A DNA stretch of 64,000 nt from contig CAMOWK010000007.1 in the NCBI GenBank assembly GCA_946628415.1, positions 1-64,000 of the forward strand, given 5' to 3'. The position numbers and the translations under genes are program-made. Below the pieces are notes generated by a model that did no database searches, was not told the DNA's origin, and saw only the letters and a list, made by a program, of their open reading frames with translations. Positions within the stretch are counted from its first letter, which is position 1. Each line of letters starts with the position of its first letter. Of the stretch, positions 1 through 8,730 are shown one piece after another. Source of the DNA: an uncultured Lachnospiraceae bacterium (GTDB lineage: Bacteria > Bacillota > Clostridia > Lachnospirales > Lachnospiraceae).

Positions 1-154
1 ATACTATAGCTTTTCATGGTTTACAAATACGATGCGCCAGTTTTGGTGCATCATTTAACGTAGACAACTGAATTATACTTAAAATAAATAGATTTTAAAT
101 ATCATTTTTCATAATTCATTTGACACTATCAATACTATGAATGCGTTGAATTCA

Positions 155-186
155 TAGCCATAACACATTGTAGCCATAACACATTG
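155..186. repeat. 16-bp tandem direct repeat
   Basis: The 16-base unit tagccataacacattg is present twice back to back at 155-170 and 171-186. It lies in the AT-rich, apparently gene-free stretch 1-240 beyond the end of the symporter gene. No other structure was seen in that stretch. Function unknown; it may be simple replication slippage. Confidence 0.6.
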
Positions 187-240
187 TTACCAATGACTAA
201 CATATTAGCACAATACCAATATCACTGCAATATTCCCAAC

Positions 241-280
241 AAAAAAAGATGACAAATGAAATCAGATTTCATCTGCCATC
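241..280 (-). terminator. Rho-independent terminator after the alanine symporter gene
   Basis: Read on the minus strand, a stem of about 13 bp with a few mismatches (arms 266-280 and 248-262) is followed by seven T residues (241-247). It lies about 20 bases past the stop of the minus-strand symporter gene and is a standard intrinsic terminator shape. Confidence 0.8.
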
Positions 281-299
281 TTTCAAAGAATATTCCAGT

Positions 300-1880
300 T
301 TAGTCTTCTCCTGTTTCAAGGATCTTCTTTTCATTTTCTTCCTCTATCTCAGGGAAGTAGGAAAGCATAGGCTTAACATTTTTTTCGCCTTTGATACGTC
401 GCGCAACGTAATTCTTTGTAAGCTTTCTTACCGTAGGAGCAAGAGCTACGACACCGATAAGGTTAGGGATCATCATCATTCCGTTAAATGTATCGGATAT
501 ATCCCAGGCAAGGCTCGAAGTAAGAACTGCTCCCGAAACAATCATAAGAACAAAGATTACTTTATATACTTTCGTAACAACAGGTGCTGCCTCTCCTGCA
601 AGATACTCAACTGCCTTAGTACCGTAATGTGACCATCCGAGAACAGTTGTAAATGCAAAGAGTAGAATTGCAAGCGCTATGAAGTAACGACCAAGCTCAA
701 AATTACCGAACTTGAATACAGTGTTAAATGCTTCCGCAACCAGAGTTGAATCACTGTCAGTTACAGCAGTACCGTCAGCCAGATTTATAACTCCTGAAGT
801 AAGGACGGTAAGTGCTGTCATGGTACATACAACCATAGTATCCGCAAATACCTCGAAGATACCCCAGAGTCCCTGTTTAACAGGCTCAACAACATTTGAA
901 TTGGAATGAACCATAACCGATGAACCAAGACCTGCCTCATTTGAGAACACGCCTCTCTTACAGCCCATGGTAATAACCTGCTTAAGTGTAAGTCCTGTTA
1001 CACCGCCCCAGACTGCTTTTCCTGAAAATGCACCGCTGAATATAGCTCCAAATGCACTTCCTATATGCGTTACATTTTTAAATATAATAACAAGTGAACC
1101 GATAACAAAAGCCACAACCATGATCGGAACTATACGCTCAGCAACATTTGCTATACGCTGAAGTCCCCCGATTACAATAGTGCCGACAAGAATCATAAGG
1201 ATGATTCCAACAATAAGCATGTAAAGCGTTACAGAAGCACTTCCGTCAGCAGATGTATAAAGAACTATGTTTGAAAGTGCCTTTATATCAAATGCCGAAG
1301 TAAAGTTAACTACAATCTTGTTAACCTGACCCATATTACCGATACCGAATGATGCAAGCACTGCACAGATAGCGAAGATTACGGCAAGAACCTTTCCAAC
1401 TGTCTTCATCCCTTTATATCCGCCAAGTCCGTCCTGAAGATAGTACATCGCACCACCGGACCACTCGCCCGATTTATTCTTTCTCCTGTAATAAATACCG
1501 AGTATATTCTCAGAATAATTAGTCATCATTCCGAAGAATGCAGCCACCCACATCCAGAATACTGCACCTGGTCCACCCGACATAATTGCAGCAGCGACAC
1601 CTGCTATATTACCAACACCTACTGTTGCGGCAAGAGCTGTACAAAGTGCCTGAAACTGTGATATAGATGCCTTTTCATTGGTATGCCCTTTAACCTTGCT
1701 GTCAAACATGCTTCCTATAGTCTTCTTGAACCAGTGACCTATATGTGTCACCTGGAAGAATCCTGTAAGAATTGTCATTATGATGCCGACTGCTATAAGC
1801 AGCCAAACACCGACCTTTGTCCATACAAATGAATTGATAATATCATTAAACTCTGCCAGCCTATCAAGAAAACCATTCAT
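300..1880 (-). CDS. Alanine/glycine:cation symporter, AGCS family
   Basis: This is a 526-residue polytopic membrane protein that should import alanine or glycine with sodium (or protons) across the cytoplasmic membrane. The AGCS family signature is visible around residues 85-120: GNIAGVAAAIMSGGPGAVFW, followed by a YSENILGIYYR stretch and a GGAMYYL motif. About ten hydrophobic segments can be counted along the protein, and the length fits the family. The ATG is preceded by a purine-rich site (GGAAAGGA). The gene is monocistronic by position: a terminator follows at 241-280, and the terminator of the preceding gene lies upstream at 1966-2002. The C-terminal tail is hydrophilic and glutamate-rich. 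The family call is firm; the preferred substrate (alanine, glycine or another small amino acid) cannot be read from the sequence. Confidence 0.93.
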   Translation of the reverse strand: MNGFLDRLAEFNDIINSFVWTKVGVWLLIAVGIIMTILTGFFQVTHIGHWFKKTIGSMFDSKVKGHTNEKASISQFQALCTALAATVGVGNIAGVAAAIMSGGPGAVFWMWVAAFFGMMTNYSENILGIYYRRKNKSGEWSGGAMYYLQDGLGGYKGMKTVGKVLAVIFAICAVLASFGIGNMGQVNKIVVNFTSAFDIKALSNIVLYTSADGSASVTLYMLIVGIILMILVGTIVIGGLQRIANVAERIVPIMVVAFVIGSLVIIFKNVTHIGSAFGAIFSGAFSGKAVWGGVTGLTLKQVITMGCKRGVFSNEAGLGSSVMVHSNSNVVEPVKQGLWGIFEVFADTMVVCTMTALTVLTSGVINLADGTAVTDSDSTLVAEAFNTVFKFGNFELGRYFIALAILLFAFTTVLGWSHYGTKAVEYLAGEAAPVVTKVYKVIFVLMIVSGAVLTSSLAWDISDTFNGMMMIPNLIGVVALAPTVRKLTKNYVARRIKGEKNVKPMLSYFPEIEEENEKKILETGED

Positions 1881-1965
1881 ATTTTTTCATTCCTTTCCAA
1901 ATTTGCTGCAACGATCCATCAGCATCAGTCCCTATCAATGAACTGTTACATATATTACACAAAGA

Positions 1966-2002
1966 AAGACTCACAGTGGGGTTTCACGCCTTTGTGAGTC
2001 TT
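1966..2002 (-). terminator. Terminator after the zinc-ribbon membrane protein gene
   Basis: Perfect 10-bp arms aagactcaca (1966-1975) and tgtgagtctt (1993-2002) enclose a 17-base loop. On the minus strand the stem is followed by a TCTTTGTG tract. It sits about 45 bases past the stop of the gene at 2049. Confidence 0.7.
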
Positions 2003-2048
2003 CCGAAAAGATATTTTATATACAAACTATATAAAAATCAAGTATTTT

Positions 2049-3332
2049 TTACTTGTTGCCATTATTCCTTGGTGTCTTTTCAACAGTTCTTCTAAGGAAG
2101 TTGTCGTGATGATTAGTAATACGGAAGGTCTGCTTATTCACGTAATTTGCGGCCTCTCTCGCCTTATGAACAGACTTCGTCTTTCCTTTAAATATAAATG
2201 CAACGATAAGTGCTATGACGAGCGCTATAACAAGTACAACGATTACATTTGCTGCTGTAAATGTTGAATTCTTTGCAGCCATAAATCCAAGCATAAGACC
2301 TGACAGAACTGCAAATATACCGATCAGTATCCCGTAGAATTTACCCTTGCTGTAAGGAACGTCACCTACAAATGTTCCTGTCTGTCCATTCATTGCAAAT
2401 GTATACTTCTTGCCGTTCCATGTGGTATTAAGAAGCCATACCGGGAACAGTGCGTACTTAACACCTGATTTAAGTGTATTAATACTGCTTCCATGAAGAG
2501 ACTTGGAGTCATACCCCTTCACTTCATTTCCAAGCATATCCTCGGCAGTCTTTTTAATCCTGACATCTGCCCTTGGCTTACATTCTTCTGCAGAAATATC
2601 ATACTTATCTGCCATATAACCGGCAAGGTAAGCTGAACTAAAAGGAACAGCCTCATCGACATTATAAGGTTCAATTGAATCCATAAGGTCATCAGGCATC
2701 TTGCTCGATCCGTCTGCAGGGATATTCTTAAAGCTCATATCGCCTTCACGCATTACATCGTAGTACTCAGTTTCCTCATAATCATACTCTGAGTCGGAAT
2801 GCCTGTGTACCTTTGTAGCTTCAAAATTCGCTTTTGCATGAATATCTGCATCATAAAGCCAGAAAGGAACATATACTCCTTTCATTTCCTGAATATGGTT
2901 GTCTGATTTAAATGCTGCAGGTGCTAGTTTTATACTACTTACATGCTTTTTAAGCTTATCGGTTGCAGCATATTTATTAAGCTTAAACGGAATGATAAGA
3001 TCCGGCTTCAGATTACCTCTGAACTGACTTGCGATAACTATAGGATTATCACAGTAAGGACATTTGGTTGAACCGATAGTCTCATCTCCGACAATCTCAC
3101 CGCCGCAGGTCTTGCACTCATATACAATAAGCCCTTCATTTGCAGGGTTCCAGTCCTCCTGCTTCGCAACATACTCATCACCGCCCTGACCGTTTGCAAC
3201 AGCATTTTCCGCCTCAAACTGAGCTACCGGATATGACGCATCACAGCTGTCACATACAAGCATCTGCTTACTTGCGCTGAACTTAAGTGCTCCGCCGCAT
3301 GCCGGACATATGTATTTGTTCAGTTCTGACAT
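2049..3332 (-). CDS. Double zinc-ribbon protein with C-terminal membrane segments
   Basis: A 427-residue protein with two Cys4 zinc ribbons at the N-terminus: C9/C12 with C27/C30, then CKTC and CPYC at about residues 73-97. A mixed alpha/beta region of about 200 residues follows. Near residues 335-390 are two closely spaced hydrophobic helices, and the tail is basic. The architecture matches Clostridia proteins often labelled TFIIB-type zinc ribbon or, wrongly, PriA-like; there is no helicase motif. The soluble part should be cytoplasmic because the protein lacks a signal peptide. The ATG has a strong GGGGGAGG site. The gene has its own terminator (1966-2002) and a neighbour's terminator upstream (3354-3395), so it is probably a single-gene unit. 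The molecular role is unknown. Confidence 0.8.
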   Translation of the reverse strand: MSELNKYICPACGGALKFSASKQMLVCDSCDASYPVAQFEAENAVANGQGGDEYVAKQEDWNPANEGLIVYECKTCGGEIVGDETIGSTKCPYCDNPIVIASQFRGNLKPDLIIPFKLNKYAATDKLKKHVSSIKLAPAAFKSDNHIQEMKGVYVPFWLYDADIHAKANFEATKVHRHSDSEYDYEETEYYDVMREGDMSFKNIPADGSSKMPDDLMDSIEPYNVDEAVPFSSAYLAGYMADKYDISAEECKPRADVRIKKTAEDMLGNEVKGYDSKSLHGSSINTLKSGVKYALFPVWLLNTTWNGKKYTFAMNGQTGTFVGDVPYSKGKFYGILIGIFAVLSGLMLGFMAAKNSTFTAANVIVVLVIALVIALIVAFIFKGKTKSVHKAREAANYVNKQTFRITNHHDNFLRRTVEKTPRNNGNK

Positions 3333-3353
3333 AGTTTAAACCTCCCCCTTAAA

Positions 3354-3395
3354 AATTGGGAGTCTCAAGGTATTTCATGCCTTCGACTCCCGATT
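3354..3395 (-). terminator. Terminator after the acyl-CoA synthetase gene
   Basis: Arms aattgggagtc (3354-3364) and gactcccgatt (3385-3395) form an 11-bp stem with one mismatch. On the minus strand the stem runs into a short T stretch (3351-3355). It starts within a few bases of the stop codon of the gene at 3399. Confidence 0.7.
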
Positions 3396-3398
3396 ATA

Positions 3399-5006
3399 TT
3401 ACATTGATTTAGGTACGTTCTTATATCTTACTATCTTCATACTTGCATTTTTAATGAATTCTTCCTTACGAAGCTTCACCTTTGCAATCTGCTTATAGAG
3501 AGGTCTTCCTTTGTTGACCTTATCCTTAAGCTTATTGAAATATATGATATCATCAAAATGATCTTCAGTCGGGAATATCTCTGCAACTATCTTACCGCCC
3601 TCATCATATACGAGAACTTCTTCAACAGCCGGATCTCTTGCAACATCCTGCTCAAGTTCTTCCGGAGAAATGTTCTCTCCGTTACTGAGAATAATGAGAT
3701 TCTTCTTTCTTCCCGTCAGCATGATGAAACCTTCATCATCAACATATCCGAGATCTCCTGTATGATACCAGCCATCCTTAAGAACCTCGGCTGTAGCCTC
3801 AGGATTCTTATAATAGCCCTTCATGACGATATCACCCTTAAATGCAATCTCGCCTTCCTCTGTTGTCTTAACCTCAAGTCCCGGAGCTACAAGTCCAACT
3901 GAACCGTCCCTGTGGTGGAAAGGTCTGTTGACTGCTGTACATGGCGAGCACTCCGTAGTTCCGTATCCGTTAAGTATTTCTATACCCCAGGTTCTGAATT
4001 CTTTTACATACATAGGATCAAGTGCGGCTCCACCGCAGATGATATATTCAAGATTGCCTCCAAATACATTATGTATGGATGCATAAGTCTTACGTCTTAC
4101 ATCAACTCCCGCTTTAAGAAGAAGATCCGTTGACTTCATAAGTCCCTTAAATGCGGCAACCTTGCCCTTCTTCTCAACCTCAGCCCAGATCTGCTTATGG
4201 AAGAATTCAACAAAAAGCGGAACAAGGAACATGGTCTGTGGTCCGAAATCAGCCATATTCTTCTTAACATATCTGAGACTCTTATTGATATATACAGCCC
4301 CCTTGTAATTGAATACCATAAGTATTCCTACAATAAGTCCAAAAGCGTGATGGAATGGCAGTACTGCGAGAACATCACCGCTTAAAAGGAACAATTGACA
4401 AGTATTATTAAGCTCCGCCGCAATGTTCTTATTGGTAAGTTCAACGCCCTTACTTGTACCTGATGTACCCGATGTAAAGAGAATTGTTGCTGTCTTTTCC
4501 GGTTCGATAGTGTAATTATCATACATTATCGCCCCTTCAGCTATAAGCTTCCTTCCTTCTGCAAGGATAGTTTCAAAGTCCGCAAAGCTTATAACCTTCT
4601 TAGATGGTTTCTTGGCAACCTTTTCAATGTATGTAGGCGATATAAATACCGTATCTACATCTGCCATCTTGATAAGTGCCTTGATTTCATCCTCAGGAAG
4701 AGCCTTGTCAATTCCTACAGCCACATTTCCGCCATTTATGGCAGCCATGTATATAACAAGCCATTCGTAGGAATTCTCCCCGATTATTGCTATATGCTTA
4801 TCTTTGATCTTCTTGTCATACATCCAGTTGCCCATCGCACGGACGTCCTCAGCAAGATCCTTATAAGTCTTCTTCATCTCTCCCGATTCACAGGGATATA
4901 CAACCGCTGTCTTCTCAGGAATTTCAGCTTCCCTCTTGTTAAGAAGGTCTTTGAGATCTGTTATATCTTCAAGTGTATCATAAAAAGGATAAGGTCTGTT
5001 TTTCAT
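3399..5006 (-). CDS. AMP-binding acyl-CoA synthetase (long-chain fatty acid-CoA ligase type)
   Basis: About 535 residues of the ANL adenylating superfamily, which activates a carboxylate with ATP and transfers it to CoA. Visible motifs are the phosphate loop TILFTSGTSGTSKG (near residue 175), NGYGTTECSP, GWYHTGDLGYVDDEG and GRKKNLIILSNGENISPEE. The C-terminal region carries a lysine in the KNASMKIVRYK segment, the place of the catalytic A10 lysine. An in-frame TTG lies at 5018, but the ATG at 5006 is preferred: it follows the upstream gene's TAA (5011-5013) by only a few bases, so translation is probably coupled. The substrate is likely a medium- or long-chain acyl group, but that is inferred. 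Its partner gene encodes a coiled-coil AAA-like protein, which is an unusual companion for this enzyme. Confidence 0.85.
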   Translation of the reverse strand: MKNRPYPFYDTLEDITDLKDLLNKREAEIPEKTAVVYPCESGEMKKTYKDLAEDVRAMGNWMYDKKIKDKHIAIIGENSYEWLVIYMAAINGGNVAVGIDKALPEDEIKALIKMADVDTVFISPTYIEKVAKKPSKKVISFADFETILAEGRKLIAEGAIMYDNYTIEPEKTATILFTSGTSGTSKGVELTNKNIAAELNNTCQLFLLSGDVLAVLPFHHAFGLIVGILMVFNYKGAVYINKSLRYVKKNMADFGPQTMFLVPLFVEFFHKQIWAEVEKKGKVAAFKGLMKSTDLLLKAGVDVRRKTYASIHNVFGGNLEYIICGGAALDPMYVKEFRTWGIEILNGYGTTECSPCTAVNRPFHHRDGSVGLVAPGLEVKTTEEGEIAFKGDIVMKGYYKNPEATAEVLKDGWYHTGDLGYVDDEGFIMLTGRKKNLIILSNGENISPEELEQDVARDPAVEEVLVYDEGGKIVAEIFPTEDHFDDIIYFNKLKDKVNKGRPLYKQIAKVKLRKEEFIKNASMKIVRYKNVPKSM

Positions 5007-5010
5007 ATGT

Positions 5011-6132
5011 TTAATCAAAGTCCTCTGCTAAAATCTCTTCGCCTCCGCGCTTCTCACACTTCTCGATAAGTCCATCAAGCAGTTCGACGAATCTGTCAAT
5101 GTTACCGGTTTCTATCATCTTAAGAGAATTCTTAAGCTTTTCAATGATAGGTTTATCAGCCTTTACGCCCTTCTCCTTGAAGTAACCTCTGGCTATCGAG
5201 ATCATTCCTCTCTCTCTTATCTTATGGATATCGATAAGATAGATAAATGAATCTACTATCTCCTGATTATCTTCAAAGAATCCTGCAAGAGAATCAATCT
5301 CACCTGTAAGCATAACAACATAGTCATTTTCATCAGGTGCCGAATTCTTAATAACTTCAACCAGTTTTGCAGGAGTAACAAGCCCTGCATTTTCTATAAT
5401 AAGGCATCCGCCCTTGAGACTGCTCAGTTTTTCAAGTCCGATCTTGTTAAGCTGTCTTGCCTTAATCTTTGCTATCTTGTCAGACTTAACAAGTCCTGTT
5501 GCAAAGAAGCTCCTTGCAAAATCCTCACCGACCTTAACAGTACCGAAACCGTTTCTTCCAAGAACTACTATATTCTTAGGCATATCAGGATGCTTTTGAA
5601 TGGAATTATAAGCAACAAGAATATCATCAGATGTAGTCGCTATCTTCATATACTTCTGAAGGAAAACAGCTTCTTCCGGGAGAGGACTTAGTTCAAGTTC
5701 TTCACCTGTTACGGGATCGATATTCTTCTTTCCTGTATCCTCCTTGGCATCCTCCTTAGCTCTCTTTGCAGCTCTCTCAGCACGCTTTTTAACTTCCTCT
5801 TCATACTTCTGCTGTTCTTCCTGTTCTTTGGCGGAAATACCTGATTTAGCCTTCTTATTTACAGTACCTGCACTGCTTTTTTTAGCAGCCTTTGCAGCTT
5901 CCTCGGCAGCTCTTGCCTTTTCTTCGGCAATCCTTGCTCTCTCTTCCGCGGCTCTTGCAGCTTCTTCCATAGCTTTAAGCTTTTCTTCTGCTGCTTTTGT
6001 TTCCTCGGAAATACTTTCCTCTGCAGGAGTACTGACTGATTCTGTTTCTTCAACCGGAACATTCTTATTCTTCTTAAGTCCCTGAAGAAGTTTTTTAATT
6101 GCCTCGTAGGCATTTTTGAATGGTTTTATCAT
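5011..6132 (-). CDS. Coiled-coil protein with a degenerate CbxX/SpoVK-type AAA+ domain
   Basis: A 373-residue protein. Residues about 40-135 are a long Ala/Glu/Lys/Arg-rich coiled coil. Residues about 160-350 align by eye with the CbxX/SpoVK AAA+ ATPase encoded nearby at 6913-8565, but every catalytic element is altered. The Walker A position reads GRNGFGTVKV (192-201) instead of GxPGTGKT. Walker B reads CLIIENAG (243-250) instead of LFIDEAY. The arginine-finger region NPGLxSRF reads NQEIVDSF (289-296). It should therefore be a pseudo-ATPase, perhaps an adaptor. The ATG has an AAGGGGGA site. Its stop overlaps the start region of the acyl-CoA synthetase gene, so the two are probably made together. 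The homology is seen; the function is unknown. Confidence 0.8.
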   Translation of the reverse strand: MIKPFKNAYEAIKKLLQGLKKNKNVPVEETESVSTPAEESISEETKAAEEKLKAMEEAARAAEERARIAEEKARAAEEAAKAAKKSSAGTVNKKAKSGISAKEQEEQQKYEEEVKKRAERAAKRAKEDAKEDTGKKNIDPVTGEELELSPLPEEAVFLQKYMKIATTSDDILVAYNSIQKHPDMPKNIVVLGRNGFGTVKVGEDFARSFFATGLVKSDKIAKIKARQLNKIGLEKLSSLKGGCLIIENAGLVTPAKLVEVIKNSAPDENDYVVMLTGEIDSLAGFFEDNQEIVDSFIYLIDIHKIRERGMISIARGYFKEKGVKADKPIIEKLKNSLKMIETGNIDRFVELLDGLIEKCEKRGGEEILAEDFD

Positions 6133-6193
6133 CTGACGTTCCCCCTTATTATGTAGTCTAAGAAATAATCCAAATGCATATAAAAATCAAATG

Positions 6194-6694
6194 CTAATTA
6201 AAAACAGCTGTAAATGCAGAAAGCCCAAGTGCCGCGGCAACTCCCATAATTATGCCGGCAAGCACTACTCCTGCCATAACTGCTATAACGCTTTTCTTGA
6301 AATCAAGATCAAGAAGGCTTGCCGCAAGTGTCCCTGTCCATGCGCCTGTTCCCGGAAGTGGTATTCCGACAAAGAGAAACAGTGCCAGATATGTACTTCT
6401 TCCAACCTTCTCTGTAAGCTTTTCTCCGCCTTTTTTACCCTTCTCAAGGCAGAATGTGAAAAATCGTTTTATCCATTTAAGACCCTTTGGCCACTCTCTT
6501 CCTGCTCCCCAAACAAGTACTTTTCTTGCAAAAAAGAATATTATCGGTACCGGAATCATGTTACCTATAATGGCGATTACATATGAAATCGGCATATTCA
6601 GATGATACAGTACCGCATACGGAATGGCTCCTCTAAGCTCTATAAGAGGCACCATTGAAACCAAAAAAACAACTATGTAATATATCATAAACAA
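6194..6694 (-). CDS. Small multidrug export family membrane protein (COG2426 type)
   Basis: A 166-residue protein with four to five hydrophobic segments. The family is recognised by PLIELRGAIPYA near the N-terminus, GNMIPVPIIFFFARK, and the glycine/proline motif GIPLPGTGAWTG at about residues 113-124, followed by a last hydrophobic helix. The name small multi-drug export protein comes from family annotation, and the real substrate is not established. It is the first gene of the minus-strand run 6694-3399. It faces away from the AAA+ gene at 6913, so the interval 6695-6912 must hold promoters for both directions. Confidence 0.8.
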   Translation of the reverse strand: MFMIYYIVVFLVSMVPLIELRGAIPYAVLYHLNMPISYVIAIIGNMIPVPIIFFFARKVLVWGAGREWPKGLKWIKRFFTFCLEKGKKGGEKLTEKVGRSTYLALFLFVGIPLPGTGAWTGTLAASLLDLDFKKSVIAVMAGVVLAGIIMGVAAALGLSAFTAVFN

Positions 6695-6853
6695 GCTCTC
6701 CTAAAGACAGTCAAACCTAATCTATAATGTATCACAAAGATGTAAATAAGTAAATAAAAATAGCTCCACCGCGCTTTTATGCATAGTGCACAAAAATATT
6801 ATGTCATTTTCCAATAATAAAAAATATTTTTATGCGTAAATTCTCTTACTTTG

Positions 6854-6862
6854 TGCTATAAT
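6854..6862 (+). promoter_or_regulatory. Extended -10 promoter for the AAA+ gene
   Basis: The sequence TGCTATAAT is a perfect extended -10 element about 50 bases ahead of the ATG at 6913. No convincing -35 box lies 16-18 bases upstream, which is usual for extended -10 promoters. The surrounding 6740-6860 region is very AT-rich. Confidence 0.6.
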
Positions 6863-6912
6863 GTTAATGCTGATTTTTATCAGCTAAAATAATGTATTGG
6901 TATGGTGGGACT

Positions 6913-8565
6913 ATGAACATTAGAAATCTTCAAAACATGATCGCTGAATGTATCAACTATGCAGATGCCATAAACAGCGATATCAATCTTTACCCTGATG
7001 ATGCCAAGATGCAGCTCAGGGATCTTTTAAGGTATGATTTTATCATATTCCTTGGTTTTCTGTATGAACCTGAAAATGGTAATCTTCATGATCAGGTGGA
7101 ATTCATAAGACTTAATCTCAGAATGAATCTTGCAGACGATAAATTCATCGACTTTGTTGAGCAGCGATGCTTTGACACAAGATTCCTTACAGAAGCTCCA
7201 AAGTCTCTCTCATATTTCATCAAGGCTGACCGCAAGCAGATGGAACAGGGCATGAGAGGCAGTGTTGCAAAATCCAAATTCGTTGTTGACTGTTTCAGAA
7301 AGCTCGGTGAAGGTTTCATCGCTTATGATAAAGTTAAAGATGAAACAGTTAAGAGACTTACTGATTATATAGAGGTTCTTTATGCTACACTTAACAGTGC
7401 CGGCATAGTTACAACAACTCATACTTCAGTGCTTACTTCTGCTATGAATCCTCATTCAGCTGATAATATGCCTGAGAAGGCTGCTCAGCCCAGCAGAGAA
7501 AACAAGATTACAACCTTTGATGTTGATACCGGTGAATTCGTTGTTAAGAATAAAATCAGCATTTCCGGTCATAACATTGTTAAGAAGCGTGCAGATGATA
7601 TCACTGAATTCCAGAATTTCGTTAAGGCTGAAGAGGAAGAAGTTAAAGATGCATTTCACAGAGGCAAAACAAGAGTCGGCGGAAACAGAAGAGGCAGCGA
7701 TGAATCAGAAGAACTCGAAGAATCTCTTGATGATCTCATCAAAGAGCTTCAAGGACTTACAGGTCTTAATTCGGTTAAAGAAGATGTTATGCATATCATT
7801 AACATCATCAAGGTTCGTAAGCTTCGTGAGATGAAGGATCTTAAGCGTATAGATATGTCATTCCACCTTGTATTTACGGGTAATCCCGGTACAGGTAAAA
7901 CTACCATAGCAAGACTTCTTGCTAAGATTTATAAACAGCTTGGCGTTGTTAGTAAAGGACAGTTTATAGAGGTTGACCGTTCAGGTCTGGTTGCTCACTA
8001 TTCAGGTGGTACTGCCATCAAGACTACAGAAGTAATCGACAGGGCTGTCGGCGGTATACTCTTCATAGATGAGGCATATTCACTTACCCATAACAAAGAG
8101 ATGGGTGACTACGGACAGGAAGCTGTTGATACACTCCTGAAACGTATGGAGGACGACAGAGATGACCTTATCGTTATCGTTGCCGGATATACCAATGAAA
8201 TGCAGGAATTCATCAATTCCAACCCGGGTCTCCAGTCACGTTTCAACAAGTATATCTACTTCCCGGATTATACAAGTGCAGAGCTTATGACTATCTTCAG
8301 ACACATGTGCGAAGAGACAGATTATTCACTTACAGAAAGCGCAGCTGCGATGGCTGAATCTTATCTTACCGGTCTTGCTGAAGGTAAGAAAGATAACTTT
8401 GCTAATGCCCGTCTTGTTCGTAACTATTTTGAAAGATGTATCGACCGTCAGGCAAACCGTATCGTTAAGGATAAACTCATCAACGAGGATGACCTCGTAA
8501 CCTTCGTAAGAGAAGATATGATCGAGCCAAGCTCAATGGTACAGGCTCTTGAGAAAACGAGCTAA
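6913..8565 (+). CDS. CbxX/CfqX (SpoVK-like) AAA+ ATPase with helical N-terminal domain
   Basis: About 550 residues. The first roughly 270 residues are a mostly helical region I do not recognise. Residues about 285-550 are a complete AAA+ domain of the CbxX/SpoVK family: Walker A GNPGTGKTT near residue 323, Walker B GGILFIDEAYSL near 380, and the sensor/arginine-finger stretch NPGLQSRF. Such ATPases remodel protein partners (Rubisco in CbbX, sporulation and type VII secretion relatives elsewhere). An ATG at 6892 is in frame, but the one at 6913 has a GGTGGG site at proper distance and is preferred. The gene is alone on the plus strand, with an extended -10 promoter upstream and a shared bidirectional terminator downstream. 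A catalytically dead homologue lies 800 bases away at 5011-6132, suggesting an active/inactive pair; that link is inference. Confidence 0.88.
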   Translation: MNIRNLQNMIAECINYADAINSDINLYPDDAKMQLRDLLRYDFIIFLGFLYEPENGNLHDQVEFIRLNLRMNLADDKFIDFVEQRCFDTRFLTEAPKSLSYFIKADRKQMEQGMRGSVAKSKFVVDCFRKLGEGFIAYDKVKDETVKRLTDYIEVLYATLNSAGIVTTTHTSVLTSAMNPHSADNMPEKAAQPSRENKITTFDVDTGEFVVKNKISISGHNIVKKRADDITEFQNFVKAEEEEVKDAFHRGKTRVGGNRRGSDESEELEESLDDLIKELQGLTGLNSVKEDVMHIINIIKVRKLREMKDLKRIDMSFHLVFTGNPGTGKTTIARLLAKIYKQLGVVSKGQFIEVDRSGLVAHYSGGTAIKTTEVIDRAVGGILFIDEAYSLTHNKEMGDYGQEAVDTLLKRMEDDRDDLIVIVAGYTNEMQEFINSNPGLQSRFNKYIYFPDYTSAELMTIFRHMCEETDYSLTESAAAMAESYLTGLAEGKKDNFANARLVRNYFERCIDRQANRIVKDKLINEDDLVTFVREDMIEPSSMVQALEKTS

Positions 8566-8635
8566 GCCTGAATTCTGAATATGCGGGCGATAGAATTATG
8601 CAGGCAATAAATATTCAACCAATATATCTCTAATC

Positions 8636-8674
8636 ACAAAAAATCATCGACCGGATCCGGCCGATGATTTTTTT
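8636..8674. terminator. Bidirectional terminator between the AAA+ gene and secDF
   Basis: A near-perfect palindrome, arms aaatcatcg (8641-8649) and cgatgattt (8662-8670) around an inner CCGGATCCGG, has A residues on the left and T residues on the right. It can therefore terminate the plus-strand AAA+ gene and the minus-strand secDF gene. Confidence 0.88.
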
Positions 8675-8730
8675 ATTTATATTCATTTTACTTCACTGCT
8701 TATCTATCGGAAGCAGGAGAGGCAGTTTTT

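Noticed and set aside
1..240. A gene or RNA at the left edge
   Set aside because: No frame with a ribosome site, no tRNA-like fold and only a short direct repeat was seen.
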